Source of the DNA: UBA1231 sp045652765
GTDB taxonomy: Bacteria > Bacillota_I > Bacilli_A > ML615J-28 > CAG-313
NCBI GenBank assembly: GCA_045652765.1
Contig: JAZOLG010000051.1
Span: forward strand, 11,272-75,271
Direction of reading: 5' to 3'
DNA length: 64,000 nt
A model generated the notes under the pieces. That model saw only the letters and a program-made list of their open reading frames with translations, was not told the DNA's origin and ran no database searches. Shown one piece after another: positions 52,456 to 60,895 of the stretch (the first letter of the stretch is position 1; each line of letters begins with the position of its first letter). The position numbers and the translations under genes were made by a program.

Positions 52456-53100
52456 ATGAGTAAAAATCTTGCTAAAGAAGTAGCATCAAACCTTTTAAAA
52501 ATTAAAGCAGTGTTCTTAAAACCAAATGATCCATTTACTTGGGCATCTGGTATTAAATCACCAATTTATTGTGATAACCGTTTAACTTTATCTTATCCTG
52601 AAACTAGAAAAGTTGTCGAAGATGGATTAGCTGAAGTTATTAAAGAATACTTCCCAACATGTGAAGTAGTAATGGGAACATCAACAGCAGGTATTCCACA
52701 TGCTGCATACGTATCTGAAATCTTAAATTTGCCAATGGGATACGTTAGAGGTGGAGCAAAAGATCACGGACGTGGAAACCAAATTGAAGGTGTTGTGCCA
52801 GTTGGAAAAAATGTTGTTGTTATTGAAGACTTAATTTCAACAGCTGGATCTTCAATCGAGGTTGTTGAAGTGTTAAGAGAAGCAGGATGTAATGTGCTTG
52901 GTATTGCATCAATCTTCACATATAATTTAAAGAAAGGGATTGACAGATTAGCTCAAGCTAATGTTATTAATCATTCTCTTTCTAACTTCGAAACTTTAGT
53001 AGAAGTTGCTGCAGAACTTAACTATATTAGTGAATCTGATATTAAGAAAGTTTTAAAATTCCAACAAAATCCAAGTGATCCATCTTGGATGGAAGAATAA
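52456..53100 (+). CDS. pyrE: Orotate phosphoribosyltransferase PyrE
   Basis: 214 residues. PRPP-binding motif VVVIEDLISTAGSSIEVV, WASGIKSPIYCDNR and KDHGRGNQIEG are typical. Makes OMP from orotate and PRPP. Last gene of the pyrimidine operon, followed directly by a terminator. Ribosome site aaaggag lies within the end of pyrF. Confidence 0.96.
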   Translation: MSKNLAKEVASNLLKIKAVFLKPNDPFTWASGIKSPIYCDNRLTLSYPETRKVVEDGLAEVIKEYFPTCEVVMGTSTAGIPHAAYVSEILNLPMGYVRGGAKDHGRGNQIEGVVPVGKNVVVIEDLISTAGSSIEVVEVLREAGCNVLGIASIFTYNLKKGIDRLAQANVINHSLSNFETLVEVAAELNYISESDIKKVLKFQQNPSDPSWMEE

Positions 53101-53108
53101 TAAGATAT

Positions 53109-53136
53109 TGCCTATGATTGTGTCATAGGCATTTTA
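53109..53136 (+). terminator. Terminator of the pyrimidine operon
   Basis: Perfect 9-bp stem TGCCTATGA/TCATAGGCA (53109-53117 with 53123-53131), 5-base loop, TTTT run. Confidence 0.9.
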
Positions 53137-53198
53137 TTTATAATACACTAGTATTGAAACAAAATCATATAAATTATTGTGTTATAATTTCTTATTAA

Positions 53199-53227
53199 TT
53201 GAATTATTAGGAAAATAATGTTATAAT
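53199..53227 (+). promoter_or_regulatory. Promoter of the 53.2-55.2 kb unit
   Basis: TTGAAT at 53199-53204, 17-base spacer, TATAAT at 53222-53227, 28 bases before the start codon. Confidence 0.75.
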
Positions 53228-53255
53228 AATAACAATTAATAAATGGAGGATATTT

Positions 53256-53726
53256 ATGAAACGTAAAAATAAGAAAAAAATATTAATAATTGTTGCTTTA
53301 TCAATTGTGCTTGTTGTAGGCGTTATTTTAACAATTGGCTTTACAAGTGAATCAGCTAGACAAAAACGTGTTCTAAATAATGTAGATACATATTTAAAAA
53401 GTAAAGCATACTATGGTAAAGAAGCTGGTACAGAATATGCTATGACACTTACATTTCATAATACAGAAGAAGATAATTTGACAATTAACTTTGCGAAAGA
53501 AAATAGTGGTTCTTATTATTTAACTTTTAAGGGATCATATCGTTTATATTTTGATGGTGACAAATTAAAAATGGAAGTTTCATACTCAGTCGATGAATTA
53601 GATGAATTAAAATTTAAAAAAGAATTATTTAATGTTAATTATAATAGAAAAGGCGAAATTACATCTTTAACTAATGTAGATGATAAAGGTCAAACTTCAG
53701 TATTAACTTTAAATGTTGAAAAGTAA
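53256..53726 (+). CDS. Membrane-anchored protein of unknown function
   Basis: 156 residues. A basic start (KRKNKKKI) is followed by one transmembrane helix at ~9-29; no lipobox. The outer domain is beta-rich with repeated strand patterns (YAMTLTFHN, LTINFAKENS, YYLTFKGSYRLYFDGD). I recognise no family. It is followed one base later by a lipoprotein gene, and the two probably form one unit with the M42 peptidase. Confidence 0.6.
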   Translation: MKRKNKKKILIIVALSIVLVVGVILTIGFTSESARQKRVLNNVDTYLKSKAYYGKEAGTEYAMTLTFHNTEEDNLTINFAKENSGSYYLTFKGSYRLYFDGDKLKMEVSYSVDELDELKFKKELFNVNYNRKGEITSLTNVDDKGQTSVLTLNVEK

Positions 53727-53727
53727 T

Positions 53728-54168
53728 ATGAAAAAAACATTAATTATTTTGATTTTACCAATGATTCTTTTACTTGCTAGTTGCCAAGTAAAAGATTTAA
53801 ATGGTCCGGACAATTATGAACTTGCAACCTATACATTAGAAGATATTAAATCAAAAAAAATTGATTCTAACTCTAGTATTGGTAGAGTTGAATCGGGATT
53901 TCTTGATCATGGTTTTTTGAAAGTCAAAAAGTTTTCTGGTCAAAGAACTTTAGTAAAACGAAATGTTGATTTAGGTTGTAAAGTAAAAATAACATCTAAT
54001 ATTGAATCTGGTAATCTAGCAATATATGTTAAATGTGGTGATAATTATTATAAGATACCACTAAATACAGAATATACATATATTTATGATGATTATGAAG
54101 GATCTACATCAATTATAGTGGTTGGTGAAAGTGCTAAATTTAGAGTTGATTATAATTTTGAAAAGTAG
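53728..54168 (+). CDS. Small lipoprotein of unknown function
   Basis: 146 residues from the ATG at 53728; an in-frame ATG at 53713 inside the previous gene would add five residues, and neither has a strong ribosome site. Lipoprotein signal with LLASC (Cys ~19). The mature part is beta-rich and contains a C-terminal strand pattern ending AKFRVDYNF; no domain recognised. The start nearly touches the preceding stop, suggesting translational coupling. Confidence 0.6.
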   Translation: MKKTLIILILPMILLLASCQVKDLNGPDNYELATYTLEDIKSKKIDSNSSIGRVESGFLDHGFLKVKKFSGQRTLVKRNVDLGCKVKITSNIESGNLAIYVKCGDNYYKIPLNTEYTYIYDDYEGSTSIIVVGESAKFRVDYNFEK

Positions 54169-54178
54169 TGAGGCAATT

Positions 54179-55225
54179 ATGGATTTAAAATTATTAGAAA
54201 AACTATTAACAACTCCATCAGTTTCAGGATTTGAAATTAGCATTCAAAAGATGCTAATTGCAGAGTTAAAAGATATTGATGATGAAGTTTATACACATCA
54301 TAGTTATAATGTAGTACATGTTGTTAATCCAAATTCACAAGTTAAAGTAATGTTACTTGCACATATTGATGAGATTGGATTAATGATTGAACAAGTATTA
54401 GATAATGGCATTTGTAAACTAACCAATGTCGGATCTGTTAAACCGGAAATGTATATGGGACAAAAAGTCAATGTTGTACGTTATAATTTAGATGGTACAT
54501 ATTCATATGTTCCAGGTGTTATTGGATATACACCTAATTATAATAAGGGAAATGTTGAAGTCGAAGATTTAAATTTAGATTTAGGTACATCATCGAAAGA
54601 AGAAACATTAAAACTTGTATCAATGGGAGATGTTGTAGTTCAACAAGACAGTTTCCAATTATTAGAAAATAATTTAGTATCAAGCCGAGCACTTGATGAT
54701 AAGATTGCGACATTCATCTGCACAGAAGTTTTAAAACGCATAAAAAAAGAATCAACTAATGGTGTATATTTTGCATCAACTGTTGGAGAAGAAACAACGA
54801 AACGTGGTGCAATCTTCTCTTGTTGTGATGTAACACCGACATGCGCAATCGCTCTTGATGTTGGTTCTAGTTCTGATGTGAAATATCGTGCAAGTTTTAC
54901 AAGAGATGTAAAACTAGGTTCAGGACCAATGTTTACTATTTCAGCTTTTGGAAATAAAATACTTTCACAAATGTTAATTGATACGGCAATTAAACATAAT
55001 ATCCCATATCAACAAGTCGTAGAAGTTTCTAAAACTTGGACAGATTTTGACGAAGTATACAAATTAAACGGAGGAATCCCTTCAGATTTAATTAGTATTC
55101 CGCTTCGCTATATGCATTCATCTGTTGAAGTTGGAAGCTTAGATGATGTTCAATATATTGTGGATGTATTAGTAGAGTTTATTAAATCATTAGATTCTAA
55201 TACATCATTTGATCCATTTAAATAA
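54179..55225 (+). CDS. M42 family metallo-aminopeptidase
   Basis: 348 residues from the ATG at 54179 after gtgagg; a longer frame from 54122 lies inside the preceding gene and is not the start. Metal ligands: His in MLLAHIDEIGLMI, Asp in SRALDDKIATFI, the Glu-Glu pair in STVGEETTKRGA, and Asp in ALDVGSSSD, with His in RYMHSSVEV. M42 enzymes (FrvX/PepA-like, older name endoglucanase M) are cytosolic dodecameric aminopeptidases that trim peptides. Confidence 0.92.
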   Translation: MDLKLLEKLLTTPSVSGFEISIQKMLIAELKDIDDEVYTHHSYNVVHVVNPNSQVKVMLLAHIDEIGLMIEQVLDNGICKLTNVGSVKPEMYMGQKVNVVRYNLDGTYSYVPGVIGYTPNYNKGNVEVEDLNLDLGTSSKEETLKLVSMGDVVVQQDSFQLLENNLVSSRALDDKIATFICTEVLKRIKKESTNGVYFASTVGEETTKRGAIFSCCDVTPTCAIALDVGSSSDVKYRASFTRDVKLGSGPMFTISAFGNKILSQMLIDTAIKHNIPYQQVVEVSKTWTDFDEVYKLNGGIPSDLISIPLRYMHSSVEVGSLDDVQYIVDVLVEFIKSLDSNTSFDPFK

Positions 55226-55233
55226 TATAAAAT

Positions 55234-55275
55234 AAAAGGGACTTGAATTAATTGATTTATTCAGATCCCTTTTTT
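55234..55275 (+). terminator. Intrinsic terminator after the M42 gene
   Basis: Outer stem AAAGGGA/TCCCTTT (55235-55241 with 55266-55272) and inner TGAAT/ATTCA, followed by T run. Confidence 0.82.
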
Positions 55276-55353
55276 ATTTATAATTTATTAATATGTTTTA
55301 TAATTTTGCTAAAATATGATACAATATATAAGAAATAAATTAGGAGAATAAGT

Positions 55354-56940
55354 ATGAATCAGTTTAAAAAGATAATATTCACATTAATACTATTATTTTT
55401 ACTTGTTGGTTGTACTCAAACAGTTGTTCCTGTTGAAATTACAAATGGTGAAAGAATAGAGCTTCATGTGGGCGAAGAAATAGATTTAGACTATGAAACT
55501 TCTGATACTGTTACCGGAGTACCTGTATGGGTATCATCCAATGTATCTTGTATCGTTGATGATGAAGGCGTCGTAACTGGTAGAGTTCCGGGTGAGTCTA
55601 TAATTACAGTATCAGTTGGAGGATACAAAGACACTATTATTATAATTGTTTTACCAATTGATCAAGAGGAAGTAAAAGTTACTTTAAAACTTTCTGAAAA
55701 TAAGATAAAAGTAGGTGAAGTAACAGAATTAATTCCAACTGTAAATCCATCAGAATATCTTAATGAAATTGAATATGTTATTACATCTGGAAGCGAATTT
55801 GTTACTTTAGAAAATAACTTAATTAAAGCTATTAAAGCAGGCGTGGTTGTTATTCACGCCAAAGTTAATAATTTTACAAGTACAAGTGTTCTTCTGGAAA
55901 TTGAAGAAATACATCATCATCAATTTATTAATGGTGTTTGTAGTTGTGGAGAAAAAGATCCATTTTATGTAGAACATACTCACATTTATGTATATGGTAT
56001 ATGTTCTTGTGGAGAGGTTGATCCAAACTTTAAAGAAGATTATTTTGATGATCCATATGTAAATGTAAATAAAGAAGAGTTTTACGCGAATTATTTTCCT
56101 GCAATGAGTTACCTAGATTCTTATTATAGAACTTTACATGGCCTAATGAGTGGTTCGATTGAAGATCAAGATCAAGAACCAACTATATCAGATGTTAGAC
56201 CAATGGAAAATGGAATGTATGTTAGAAATACAAGTTGTCTATATTCTAGTGATGGAAATACTTATTATGTTCTAGATTATAAAGGTGAAATTGTTAATAA
56301 AATTTATAAAGGTGGCGCTTATGTTGTATTAGAAGAAGTTGCGGCATATGTATTTGCCTTTGGTGATATTCCGGCTAATCACTCTGCATCGAAAAAAACG
56401 AAACCAACAAGCTCAATTTGGGGTGAATACTTAAGAGTTAACCATACTAAATTTAGTGGTGATACAAGTAAATATCCATATGAACCAGCTTTACCAAATA
56501 TTAGTGGTATCGGTGGTGATTTACAATATTACGAAATGGACATTGGAACAACAGGAACTGACTGTGATCCATCATATCCAGTAGTAAAATACAACAATGG
56601 TTATTCGATTGAGCGTGGGGCCGCAAGAATAGTTTACGCAAGATTTGATAAAAATGGTGATTCAATTATTGATCCTAATGAAAGATACGTATTCTATACT
56701 TATAATCATTATAATGATTTCCAAGAATATTTAAACTATGAAGGTGGATGGGGAGAAATGTTTGGAAATATTACTGGTGGTGGCACTATTTCTAGTAAAT
56801 ACGATTATAACCCAACATCATATGTTCCAGTTGTTTATAAAGAATTTAATAATAAAAAGAATTTAAATGTTAATCAATTAGAAGATGAACATATATATAT
56901 TTATTTACCACTTGAAGATAAAAAATACATGTGGTGTTAG
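55354..56940 (+). CDS. Lipoprotein with BIG2 domains and CxCG His-rich motifs
   Basis: 528 residues. Lipobox LVGC (Cys ~22). One Ig-like BIG2 domain at ~28-104 (LHVGEEIDLDY, WVSSNVSCIVDDEGVVTG, ESIITVSVGG) and a second at ~108-186. Then two copies of a short His/Cys motif: HHHQFINGVCSCGEKDP and HTHIYVYGICSCGEVDP, each H-x-H ... C-S-C-G, likely metal binding. The C-terminal ~300 residues are Tyr/Gly-rich with no domain I recognise. A surface protein, probably binding a partner or metal. Good taggag ribosome site; threonine aldolase follows 9 bases later. Confidence 0.75.
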   Translation: MNQFKKIIFTLILLFLLVGCTQTVVPVEITNGERIELHVGEEIDLDYETSDTVTGVPVWVSSNVSCIVDDEGVVTGRVPGESIITVSVGGYKDTIIIIVLPIDQEEVKVTLKLSENKIKVGEVTELIPTVNPSEYLNEIEYVITSGSEFVTLENNLIKAIKAGVVVIHAKVNNFTSTSVLLEIEEIHHHQFINGVCSCGEKDPFYVEHTHIYVYGICSCGEVDPNFKEDYFDDPYVNVNKEEFYANYFPAMSYLDSYYRTLHGLMSGSIEDQDQEPTISDVRPMENGMYVRNTSCLYSSDGNTYYVLDYKGEIVNKIYKGGAYVVLEEVAAYVFAFGDIPANHSASKKTKPTSSIWGEYLRVNHTKFSGDTSKYPYEPALPNISGIGGDLQYYEMDIGTTGTDCDPSYPVVKYNNGYSIERGAARIVYARFDKNGDSIIDPNERYVFYTYNHYNDFQEYLNYEGGWGEMFGNITGGGTISSKYDYNPTSYVPVVYKEFNNKKNLNVNQLEDEHIYIYLPLEDKKYMWC

Positions 56941-56949
56941 GAGAAAAAA

Positions 56950-57975
56950 ATGATTAATTTAAAAAATGATTATTCAGCGATTGCGCATCCCAAAGTATTA
57001 TCAAAACTAGTCGAATTAAATGATTTGACTTTTGTTGGCTATGGACTTGATGAATATACAAAACAAGCAACAAACTTAATTAAAGAAGTTATCCAATGTG
57101 AAAATGTTGATGTTCATTTTTTAGCAGGCGGAACAATTTCTAATAAAGTTGTGATATCACATATTCTAAAACCATATGAAGCCGTAATAAGTTGTGATAC
57201 AGGTCACATTAATGTTCATGAAACAGGAACAATTGAAGAATCTGGTCATAAAGTAATAACTGTGCCTAATGTTCTTGGTAAAATTCAAGTTAAGGATTTA
57301 ATGAAAGTATTAAAAAGTCATACTGATGAACACATGGTAAAACCTAAAATGGTTTATATTTCTAATTCAACTGAACTTGGTACTATTTATAAATACAATG
57401 AATTAGTAGAATTATATTCTTTTTGTAAAGAAAATGGTTTGTATTTATTCATGGATGGCGCAAGACTAGGTTCAGCTTTAGCCTCAAAAGAATGTGATTA
57501 CAAAATAAAAGATCTTCCAAATTTAGTAGATGCTTTTTATATTGGTGGAACTAAAAATGGTTTAACGCATGGAGAAGCAATTGTGCTTATCAATAATGAA
57601 TTAAAAACAGAATTTAGATATTCAATCAAACATTTTGGTGGAATGATTGCGAAAGGGTTCATTCTTGGTATTGAATTCTTAACATTATTTGAAGATAACT
57701 TATTTATTAAGATTGCAGAAGAAGAAAATAAACATGCTGAACATCTTCAAAAAGAATTAAAAAAATTAGGTATTTCAATGTTAATGGAATCATCAACTAA
57801 TCAAATCTTCCCGATCTTTAAAAAAGATGTGGTTGAAAAGCTAAAAGAAGAAATCTTATTTGAAACTTGGGAAGAAAGAGATGAAGATATGGTTATTCGT
57901 TTTGTAACAAGTTTTAAAACAACTAAAGAAGATGTAGATTACACATTAGATATTATAAAAAAATTAATTAAATAA
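56950..57975 (+). CDS. ltaE: Threonine aldolase family PLP enzyme
   Basis: 341 residues, beta-eliminating lyase family. FLAGGTISNKVVISHIL, CDTGHINVHETGTIEESGHK, DGARLGSAL with the PLP-binding Asp-Gly-Ala-Arg, and IGGTKNGLTHGEA with the Schiff-base Lys. It would cleave threonine or allo-threonine to glycine and acetaldehyde, or act on related beta-hydroxy amino acids. It follows the BIG2 lipoprotein by 9 bases, ending at a terminator. Confidence 0.9.
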   Translation: MINLKNDYSAIAHPKVLSKLVELNDLTFVGYGLDEYTKQATNLIKEVIQCENVDVHFLAGGTISNKVVISHILKPYEAVISCDTGHINVHETGTIEESGHKVITVPNVLGKIQVKDLMKVLKSHTDEHMVKPKMVYISNSTELGTIYKYNELVELYSFCKENGLYLFMDGARLGSALASKECDYKIKDLPNLVDAFYIGGTKNGLTHGEAIVLINNELKTEFRYSIKHFGGMIAKGFILGIEFLTLFEDNLFIKIAEEENKHAEHLQKELKKLGISMLMESSTNQIFPIFKKDVVEKLKEEILFETWEERDEDMVIRFVTSFKTTKEDVDYTLDIIKKLIK

Positions 57976-58009
57976 ATAGAACCATTTAGGTTCTATTTTT
58001 TATTTTAAA
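57975..58009 (+). terminator. Intrinsic terminator after ltaE
   Basis: 9-bp stem AATAGAACC/GGTTCTATT (57975-57983 with 57989-57997), 5-base loop, T run. It includes the last base of the stop codon. Confidence 0.88.
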
Positions 58010-58060
58010 AATTCCAATAAAAAATGAATATTATACGTTATATAAGTAGAGGTGATGAAA

Positions 58061-59575
58061 ATGAGAAAAATTTATTCAATATTTTTAGTACTAATATTTG
58101 TCTTTGTATTAGCTGGATGTGCAAGCGCAAAAGGTGATGTGTTTTACAATCCAGAGTATTCAATGTCTCCATCAATTGGTATGGACGAGTTCGTTGATGA
58201 AACAGGTGGAGAGGGTTACAATGAAATAAAAGAATTCCCATTTGTATCGACAAATGAACAAAATAATACTTTTTTTAGACTAGATTCAAATACTGGAAGT
58301 TATTCTAACTTAAGACGTTATATTGAACAAAATCAAAAAATTAATGGTAATATTATTAAAACAGATGAATTAATCAATTATTTTAGTTATGATTTAGAAG
58401 AACCAAAAGATGGTGAAGATTTCAGTATAACATCAAGTATGATGCCAACTCCTTGGAATCCATCAACTAAATTAATTACAATCGGTGTAAAATCTAAAAC
58501 AGTTGAACTAGATCAAAACATTAGAAATAACTTAGTGTTTTTAATTGATGTATCTGGTTCTATGACAGCAGATAACAAACTTGGTTTAATTAAGCAAGCT
58601 TTCCCATTAATGCTTGATGGACTTAATCAAGATGATGTGATTTCGATTGTTACATATGCAAGTGGTGTTAGAACTTTACTAGCCGGATGTCCAGTATCTA
58701 ATAGACAAACAATCATTAATGTTATTAATGGACTTAAAGCTGGTGGCTCTACATCTGGTTCATCTGGACTTCAAATGGCTTATGATGTTGCGAAAAGTAA
58801 TTTCATTCAAGGTGGAAATAATCGTATTATACTTGCAACTGATGGTGATTTTAATGTTGGACCATCATCAAATGATGAGTTAAAAGAACAAGTAAAACAA
58901 CAATTAAATAGTGGTATCTATTTATCAGTCTTAGGCGTTGGTATGGGTAATTATCAAGACGATATGGTTGAAACACTTGCAATGCACGGGAATGGAAATT
59001 ATGCATATATTGATTCATTGATTGAGGCAAGAAAAGTATTAACAGAAGATCTTGCAACTACACTTTTGACAGTCGCAAAAGATGTAAAAGTAAAAGTAGA
59101 ATTCAATCCACAAGTTATTAGTGAGTATAGAGTAATTGGATATGAAAACAAACAATTAACAGAAGATGAATTTAATGATCAAAAGGCTGATTCAGGTGAA
59201 GTTGGAACTGGACATACAACAGTTGTAACATATGAAGTAACATTAAATGAAGATTTTATTAAAATGTCTGATGAAAAAATTTTAGATATCACAATTAATT
59301 ATAAAGATCCAAATACTGATGTTTCCAAAACAATATCTGATGTATTTACATTTAATGATATTGAAGTAATACCATCAGAAGATTTTGTGTTTGTTGGATG
59401 TTTAGTTGAATTTTCATTAATTCTTAGAAACTCTGAATATAAAGCAAATGCAAATCTTGCAAATGTTATAAATAGACTTGAAAGTTTAACAACAATTGGT
59501 AATGATTTATATAAACAAGAATTTATACAACTTGTTAAAAAAGTCTATAGTCAAAGTTTAATTGATCAACAATAG
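58061..59575 (+). CDS. VWA-domain lipoprotein (YfbK-like)
   Basis: 504 residues from the ATG at 58061; the GTG and ATG at 58052 and 58055 overlap the ribosome site agaggtg. Lipobox LAGC (Cys ~21). An N-terminal segment (~75-145) with NTGSYSNLRRYI and DELINYFSYDLEEP is typical of YfbK-type proteins. The VWA domain starts near residue 155 with the metal site DVSGS at 163-167, then GGSTSGSSG and ATDGDFNVG. A C-terminal DUF3520-like part follows. VWA proteins bind partners through Mg2+; here at the outer face of the membrane. Partner unknown. Confidence 0.88.
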   Translation: MRKIYSIFLVLIFVFVLAGCASAKGDVFYNPEYSMSPSIGMDEFVDETGGEGYNEIKEFPFVSTNEQNNTFFRLDSNTGSYSNLRRYIEQNQKINGNIIKTDELINYFSYDLEEPKDGEDFSITSSMMPTPWNPSTKLITIGVKSKTVELDQNIRNNLVFLIDVSGSMTADNKLGLIKQAFPLMLDGLNQDDVISIVTYASGVRTLLAGCPVSNRQTIINVINGLKAGGSTSGSSGLQMAYDVAKSNFIQGGNNRIILATDGDFNVGPSSNDELKEQVKQQLNSGIYLSVLGVGMGNYQDDMVETLAMHGNGNYAYIDSLIEARKVLTEDLATTLLTVAKDVKVKVEFNPQVISEYRVIGYENKQLTEDEFNDQKADSGEVGTGHTTVVTYEVTLNEDFIKMSDEKILDITINYKDPNTDVSKTISDVFTFNDIEVIPSEDFVFVGCLVEFSLILRNSEYKANANLANVINRLESLTTIGNDLYKQEFIQLVKKVYSQSLIDQQ

Positions 59576-59596
59576 TTATATATATATTCTTACGTG

Positions 59597-59623
59597 GCAA
59601 CTCCAATTGGAGTTGCTTTTTTA
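59597..59623 (+). terminator. Intrinsic terminator after the VWA gene
   Basis: 8-bp stem GCAACTCC/GGAGTTGC (59597-59604 with 59609-59616), loop AATT, six T. Confidence 0.88.
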
Positions 59624-59634
59624 TCGTATTTATC

Positions 59635-59663
59635 TTGTAAAAAATTAACTTATAGTTTATAAT
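59635..59663 (+). promoter_or_regulatory. Promoter of the sdaA-cls-alkD-CBS unit
   Basis: TTGTAA at 59635-59640, 17-base spacer, TATAAT at 59658-59663, 46 bases before the start codon. Confidence 0.7.
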
Positions 59664-59708
59664 AGAGTTATATAATGAAATAGTAAATTTCGAAAAAAGG
59701 AGTATAAT

Positions 59709-60887
59709 ATGGACTCTATTAAAAACATTTATAAAATTGGTCATGGACCATCCAGCTCACATACGATGGGGCCTGCTCTTGCGGCTGAGATATTTAAGAA
59801 TAAATATAAAGATGCTGATTCATTTGTTGTTGAACTTTTTGGTTCATTAGCATTAACGGGTAAAGGTCACTTAACTGATAAAGTTTTGGTGGATGTTTTA
59901 GGAGAAAACACTAAGGTATTATTTAATTACAAAAAAGTTTTTGAATATCATCCAAATGCTTTATGTTTACATGCTTTTAAAAAAGGTTTAGAAATTGGTG
60001 ATTGGTTAGTATTTAGTGTTGGTGGTGGATTCCTAAGTGAATTAGATCAAGATAGACAAGTTGTGGAAGACGCAATCTATCAAGAAAAAAATATGGATGA
60101 AATACTAACAACATGTAAAAGAAAAGGATTATCACTTCTTGAATATATTAATAACATAGAAAAAAATATTGATGAACATTTGTTAAATGCATGGCATCGA
60201 ATGGAAGAAACTATTGAAGTAGGCCTTAAGAAAACTGAAAAACTACCTGGTCGATTAAACGTTCAAAGAAAAGCTAATAGCTTTTATCAACAATATTTAA
60301 AAGATGAAAATAAAACAACTTATTTATTCGCTGCTGCTCTTTCAACAGCTGAAGAAAATGGTGGTGGAGGAATTGTAGTAACTGCACCAACTTGTGGATC
60401 AAGTGGAGTACTACCTGCAGTTTTAAAATATGCAAAATTATTTAGACACAAAACTGATCAAGATATTGTTGATGCGATGAAAATAGCCGGACTAATTGGA
60501 AACATTTGTAAATTTAATGCATCTATTAGTGGTGCAGAAGTGGGATGTCAAGGTGAAATTGGTGTTGCTTGTGCAATGGCTAGTGCAGCATACGCCTTCT
60601 TACAAGGTGCAACCAATGAACAAATTGAATATGCAGCAGAGATTGCTTTAGAACATCACCTAGGTCTTACTTGTGATCCTGTTGATGGACAAGTACAAAT
60701 ACCTTGTATTGAACGTAATGCAATTGCGGCAATTAAATCAATTGATGCCGCAAAATATGCTCTTTTAACTGATGGTATGCATTATGTTAGTTTAGATCAT
60801 GCCATTGACACAATGAAACAAACAGGACTAGATTTATCATATAAATATAAAGAAACTTCTATTGGTGGTTTAGCTCGTAAAAGATAG
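59709..60887 (+). CDS. sdaA: L-serine ammonia-lyase (iron-sulfur type), short single-chain form
   Basis: 392 residues; E. coli SdaA is ~454 and the Bacillus enzyme is split in two chains. N-terminal beta part (~1-110) is shortened: it has GHGPSSSHTMGPALAAEIF and FGSLALTGKGHLTDKV. The alpha part has APTCGSSGVLPAVL, ASISGAEVGCQGEIGVACAMASA and GLTCDPVDGQVQIPC with the Cys expected to bind the 4Fe-4S cluster. It deaminates serine to pyruvate and ammonia. If the amidotransferase interpretation for this genome is right, this is a local source of free ammonia. Confidence 0.92.
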   Translation: MDSIKNIYKIGHGPSSSHTMGPALAAEIFKNKYKDADSFVVELFGSLALTGKGHLTDKVLVDVLGENTKVLFNYKKVFEYHPNALCLHAFKKGLEIGDWLVFSVGGGFLSELDQDRQVVEDAIYQEKNMDEILTTCKRKGLSLLEYINNIEKNIDEHLLNAWHRMEETIEVGLKKTEKLPGRLNVQRKANSFYQQYLKDENKTTYLFAAALSTAEENGGGGIVVTAPTCGSSGVLPAVLKYAKLFRHKTDQDIVDAMKIAGLIGNICKFNASISGAEVGCQGEIGVACAMASAAYAFLQGATNEQIEYAAEIALEHHLGLTCDPVDGQVQIPCIERNAIAAIKSIDAAKYALLTDGMHYVSLDHAIDTMKQTGLDLSYKYKETSIGGLARKR

Positions 60888-60895
60888 GTGACAAG

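Noticed and set aside
54122..54178. Longer start for the M42 peptidase
   Set aside because: The extension lies inside the preceding lipoprotein gene in another frame, and gtgagg precedes the ATG at 54179.
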